The translations under genes were made by a program, and so were the position numbers. This document shows positions 20,842 to 24,035 of a DNA stretch of 24,035 bases, piece by piece (positions within the stretch are counted from its first letter, which is position 1; each line of letters opens with the position of its first letter). This DNA comes from Elysia marginata (Eukaryota; Mollusca; Gastropoda; Plakobranchidae): contig BMAT01006257.1 of the NCBI GenBank assembly GCA_019649035.1, positions 155,289-179,323 of the forward strand. Reading direction: 5' to 3'. Below the pieces are notes generated by a model. It was not told the origin of the DNA, ran no database searches, and saw only the letters and a list, made by a program, of their open reading frames with translations.

Positions 20842-22689
20842 CTGTTTAAAAAAGATCAGGAAATCTAGGTTTAACTCTTTCAATCCCTACAGCCGCACAC
20901 TGTGGCCAGTAGGTTTGACGATGAGGACGAGCAGCCGCAGCGTGTGGTCGGTAGACAAACCATACAATACTTTTAACTATGAAATATGCAATGGATAAGA
21001 GTGAACCATTGTCACAATATTTCTTTATGGTAATTATTGTTTTGGTTCAACACAATTTTATCTTAGACACAACATTGCACACAAGCCAAAAAAGTTATCC
21101 ACTCTCTCATTTTACACTCTTTCAAAATCTTACAAAACTCTCCGTCAAAACGAGGACTTGGCCTCCAGTCTCATGTAAGTATCACTATATAAGCTTTACA
21201 CTTGGTGAATGCCACTTCTGACAGGAGTTTAAAAAAAACATATGCCATTGTTTACAAAACATTACATTCAGGATAACTCAAGTAGAGGTGTTATTGTTAC
21301 AATTGTCCTCAAATAAAAATAAACTGATAAATTTTTATATTGCAATGCACTAAGGTCAGGGTTAAGACCTATTTCAGGCTGAGCTATCGATAATAGGTCA
21401 TAATATATAAAGGTGTATGGTTTTTTTTTTTACAGATTTGTAAAGTTCAACCATTTAACAAACCAAATCCACTGTCGAAATCTCCAAACCATAAATTTAG
21501 GTGTCGCGGCTGCCAATTAGGGTGTCTGTCAATTTTCGTGCTTTTTTTCCTCTTAATTTTTCCCTTTTCAAATGCATGCCTTTTGCTCAAAGTATATGGT
21601 TTTTGCATAAAAATCTATACCCTCTTTCATTTGTTACTTGATTGCTTTGACATTTGGTGGGTGAGTGCCTTTGATTGTGAAAAACAAGGAGATGTTATTT
21701 TTCGGACATGCAGCCTAGTGTTGAAAAAACCCTGAAAAAGGGAAGGAAACATCACTTTTTGGTCTTTTCTAAAAAAAAAAAAGAAAATTGAAAATTCATA
21801 AAAATGTTTTTCAAAAAGTCCACAAACGACCACTTTTTTCCAATTACAGAGTCATTAGTAAGAAGGACTGTAAAATGCAACCTGATTTAAATGAAAACTG
21901 CAAGACTAGATAGGTTTTAAAAATCATCAAATTTAACAATGAAAATTGAACATGCCGGCCATCACCATAGTAACCATAGCAAATTACAGTGGCAATGTTC
22001 ATTTTCCTATAATTTGACCATTCTGAATCGATTGAAAATCATTCTTTCAACATTTCACAAAACTATCTGGCCACACGCACACATAGCCTAGGCGTGGTGA
22101 GTGAGATGTGGTCATGACTTTTGATAAGGCTTTTGGCAAACTATGACCCAGTCATCACCAGCCACTTTACCCCTTGTGAAAAATAGAAACCAGAGACAAA
22201 AAGCAATCAAGCAAAAAGAAGAAATAATTAAAAAAAAATAAAAAACCCTTTTGAAAGCAGGTTCAAGAATGCAATCAAGTTAAATATAACTTTGGAACTT
22301 GGAGAGGAACTTGTGTTGTGATCAATATTTGCGCTGTATGCCCAGAATTTAGGCCTCTACTTAAGGTACTTTGCTCTTTGCAGTCTTCGTCCACCTATAA
22401 TCCTGTTTTTTATTCCCTTCCTGAAGACAGGGACTATAAACAAAGACTACTATACATTATTTTCTATGTGACCATTGAAAATTCTGTCCATTATCACAAA
22501 TGAAAGATATATGACATTTTCTCACAGGCTCAGTTGCTCCTTCTATCCTTGCCTGATACCTTTCTTTGTTAGACAACAGCAGTAATGTAACCACAAATCT
22601 TTTCAATCAGCCAAAAAAAAATACGACTTCACTGAGATAATAAATTCTATCCAAAGAAAATCAAGTTAACTGAAGTTAGTAAATAAAAC
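20842..22689 (-). other. Intron, with a hairpin-like repeat near its 3' end
   Basis: Starts TCAG|GTTTTA at 22689 and ends AAACAG at 20842; phase 1. AT-rich. It contains a GC-rich inverted repeat at 20887-20954 (separate entry). A small GC patch near 22066-22106 has short inverted CCACACGC / GCGTGG segments. Confidence 0.82.
20887..20954. repeat. GC-rich imperfect inverted repeat between TTAA sites
   Basis: The left arm (20887-20906, CTACAGCCGCACACTGTGGC) and right arm (20934-20954) are imperfect inverted copies, sharing CTAC, CACAC and CTG-GGC blocks when the right arm is reverse-complemented. TTAA lies at 20871-20874 and again at 20973-20976. It stands out by GC content in an AT-rich intron and may be a small MITE. 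The extreme ends do not pair, so this stays uncertain. Confidence 0.35.
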
Positions 22690-22801
22690 CTGAGTATGAA
22701 TTAAAGCCTTGATAACTTCCGCTCTGACTGTTGCTGTTGTTGCCGTTGTTAAAGTTGTTAACCTGGCCTGCTTGTTGTCTCAATCTTTGTAAGAGATTCA
22801 C
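22690..22801 (-). CDS. Asn/Gln/Ser-rich exon of the zinc-finger gene
   Basis: Acceptor TTTACTCACAG|GTG and donor TACTCAG|GTTTTA define 112 bp, entered in phase 0 and left in phase 1. It encodes 37 residues starting VNLLQRLRQQAGQV and becoming Asn/Gly/Ser/Tyr-rich (about residues 56-92). The first part may be a short amphipathic helix; the rest is disordered. It is supported by splice signals and phase match on both sides. With no domain it is less secure than the finger exons. Confidence 0.78.
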
Positions 22802-23588
22802 CTGTGAGTAAACAAAAAAACAATAACAAATAAATGTCTGTTTGGATTTAACATAAATCAAGTTGAGGTTATGAAAGACAGGGTGGAAATCAGGAGCTAC
22901 TAATTCAAAAAATAAAATTTATAAATATGGTAAAAAGGAAAAAAAAACACAGTTACAGAAAGCAGTGCCTATGCACACTAATTGATTACTACTTCTTTAG
23001 TTATAAACTGCTCTGTCCAAAGAAACGATTTTTGAATCAGGGCTTTAAAATAAAACATAACAGCTATAATTTTAAAAGAGATTCAAAAACTTGTGATATT
23101 CTTTGATTAGAAAGGCAAAGTCTTATTATGATATGGGTGCACAGAGTACAAAAAGTATTGCCAGTACACAAAATGATATGCCTAAACTAAAAAAATCAAC
23201 AAACAGGCCTGCTGCAAAAGCAGCCAAATCCACAATCCTAGAAAATTACTTTTTATCAATCTATACCTTTTCAGCAAGAATTCTATTTCTTTTCTCATTC
23301 TTTAATGATATCAATCAATATTGTAGGTGGTTATCGCCCTGTTCTGAAACCTGTCTTTGTTACAACAATGAACACAGCTGTTTATGCCTGATAAATACAT
23401 TAGAAAATGAAAAAAAGGTAAAAAATTTGCCAAATTTTTTAAATGGAGATGTCTTGGTATGCCTGGAAAACCCAGAAAGCCTTCAATCCATTTTTAAAAG
23501 GTGTTTTAACAAATAAAAGTTTCCTACATTGAAATCGCAAGACATATTTTTTTTCATTATAACTTGGCAAGAAGGCTCCAAAACAAAC
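22802..23588 (-). other. Intron
   Basis: Starts AAG|GTTTGT at 23588 and ends TACTCACAG at 22802; phase 0. AT-rich. A plus-strand open frame of about 137 codons crosses 23103-23516 but has no recognisable features. Confidence 0.8.
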
Positions 23589-23754
23589 CTTATCATCCAC
23601 ACCACAGTCTCCTCCAATCTGCGAGACACCAAGACAAGTAACATCATCACCATCATTTGCAGAGTTCTTACTACCTCCCTCAGACATGCTTGCGTTGAAA
23701 GAAACCCCCACAGGTATAAAGCCTGGATCCGATTCTGTTTTTACCTCAGAAGGA
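23589..23754 (-). CDS. Most 5' exon visible of the zinc-finger gene
   Basis: Acceptor TTCATCTATAG|TCC at 23755-23756 and donor GATAAG|GTTTG at 23588 bound 166 bp that begin with the last base of a split codon and end in phase 0. The 55 encoded residues are acidic and Ser/Gly-rich, with an early VKTE that fits the SUMO attachment pattern (hydrophobic-K-x-E). No folded domain is seen, so the protein N-terminus must lie beyond 24035. The internal Met (codon about 23687-23685) could be a start in another transcript, but the frame is open upstream to the acceptor. Confidence 0.75.
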
Positions 23755-24035
23755 CTATAGATGAAGAGTCAATTAAACTTAAGTTAAGACTAAAGTGTTA
23801 GAAAAGTATGCTTCATAAACTTAAATAGTAAAATACTAATAACATATTAAATTTAAAAGAATCAGCCCTGAAAAATTGGCCTCGAACAAAGCATTGATAT
23901 TTTTATGACTTTTAATTTTTTTTTTGTGGACTGATATTAGAAATTTTGTGGTAACATATTAGAGCTTCTGTTGACTTGAAATATGGGAAGAAAGAAGAAT
24001 AAATGCCCCTTTTAAAAGGCATTTTCTCAAATTAC
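23755..24035 (-). other. Intron end / right edge of window
   Basis: AT-rich, with no exon seen. A short bulged inverted repeat (AAATGCC...GGCATTT) around TTTTAAAA lies at about 24001-24024. Confidence 0.6.

Noticed and set aside
23103..23516. Plus-strand open frame of about 137 codons inside an intron of the zinc-finger gene
   Set aside because: It starts at a non-ATG codon, has intron-like AT-rich composition, and shows no domain, repeat or splice context. A chance frame is more likely.

Overview
This is an AT-rich animal nuclear genome window: GC-richer exons bounded by GT...AG introns, metazoan-type C2H2 zinc fingers, long non-coding flanks, a tRNA-derived SINE and a LINE remnant. The organism is probably an invertebrate, and a lophotrochozoan such as a mollusc is my best guess. 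The sequence does not fix the species, and nothing prokaryotic is present.

Layout. (1) 1-2759 is the end of an intron of a plus-strand gene; it carries a simple repeat and a degenerate non-LTR retrotransposon fragment (531-932, minus). (2) 2760-6297 is one very large terminal exon (about 1,178 codons). It encodes a disordered, basic, Ser/Pro-rich protein tail with eight RPKTP repeats and SxIP-type EB1-binding motifs. It is probably the C-terminal tail of a GAS2-like microtubule/actin linker, whose CH and GAR domains would lie upstream of the window. (3) 6298 to about 12140 is AT-rich non-coding DNA that can be read as a very long 3' UTR with several candidate poly(A) signals. It holds an (ATT)n microsatellite and a SINE with perfect target-site duplications (11383-11670). 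(4) About 12140-13030 is a short gap between two convergent genes. (5) About 13040-16846 is the probable minus-strand 3' UTR of the second gene; it contains a putative TTAA-flanked, inverted-repeat DNA transposon remnant (14882-15424). (6) 16847-23754 holds the last six exons of a minus-strand zinc-finger gene. All splice junctions are in frame and give 609 codons of open protein; the 5' end lies beyond 24035.

The two genes are convergent (tail to tail) and nothing links them functionally. One is a cytoskeletal scaffold tail. The other is a nuclear, probably DNA-binding, regulator with seven fingers and a Q/N-rich C-terminus. The most interesting observation is in the zinc-finger gene. A 75-bp, phase 0-0 exon (18340-18414) completes one C2HC finger and starts the next. 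Skipping it would fuse the two flanking half-fingers into a single canonical C2H2 finger in frame. I found no CRISPR array, operon, prophage or other unknown multi-gene system.
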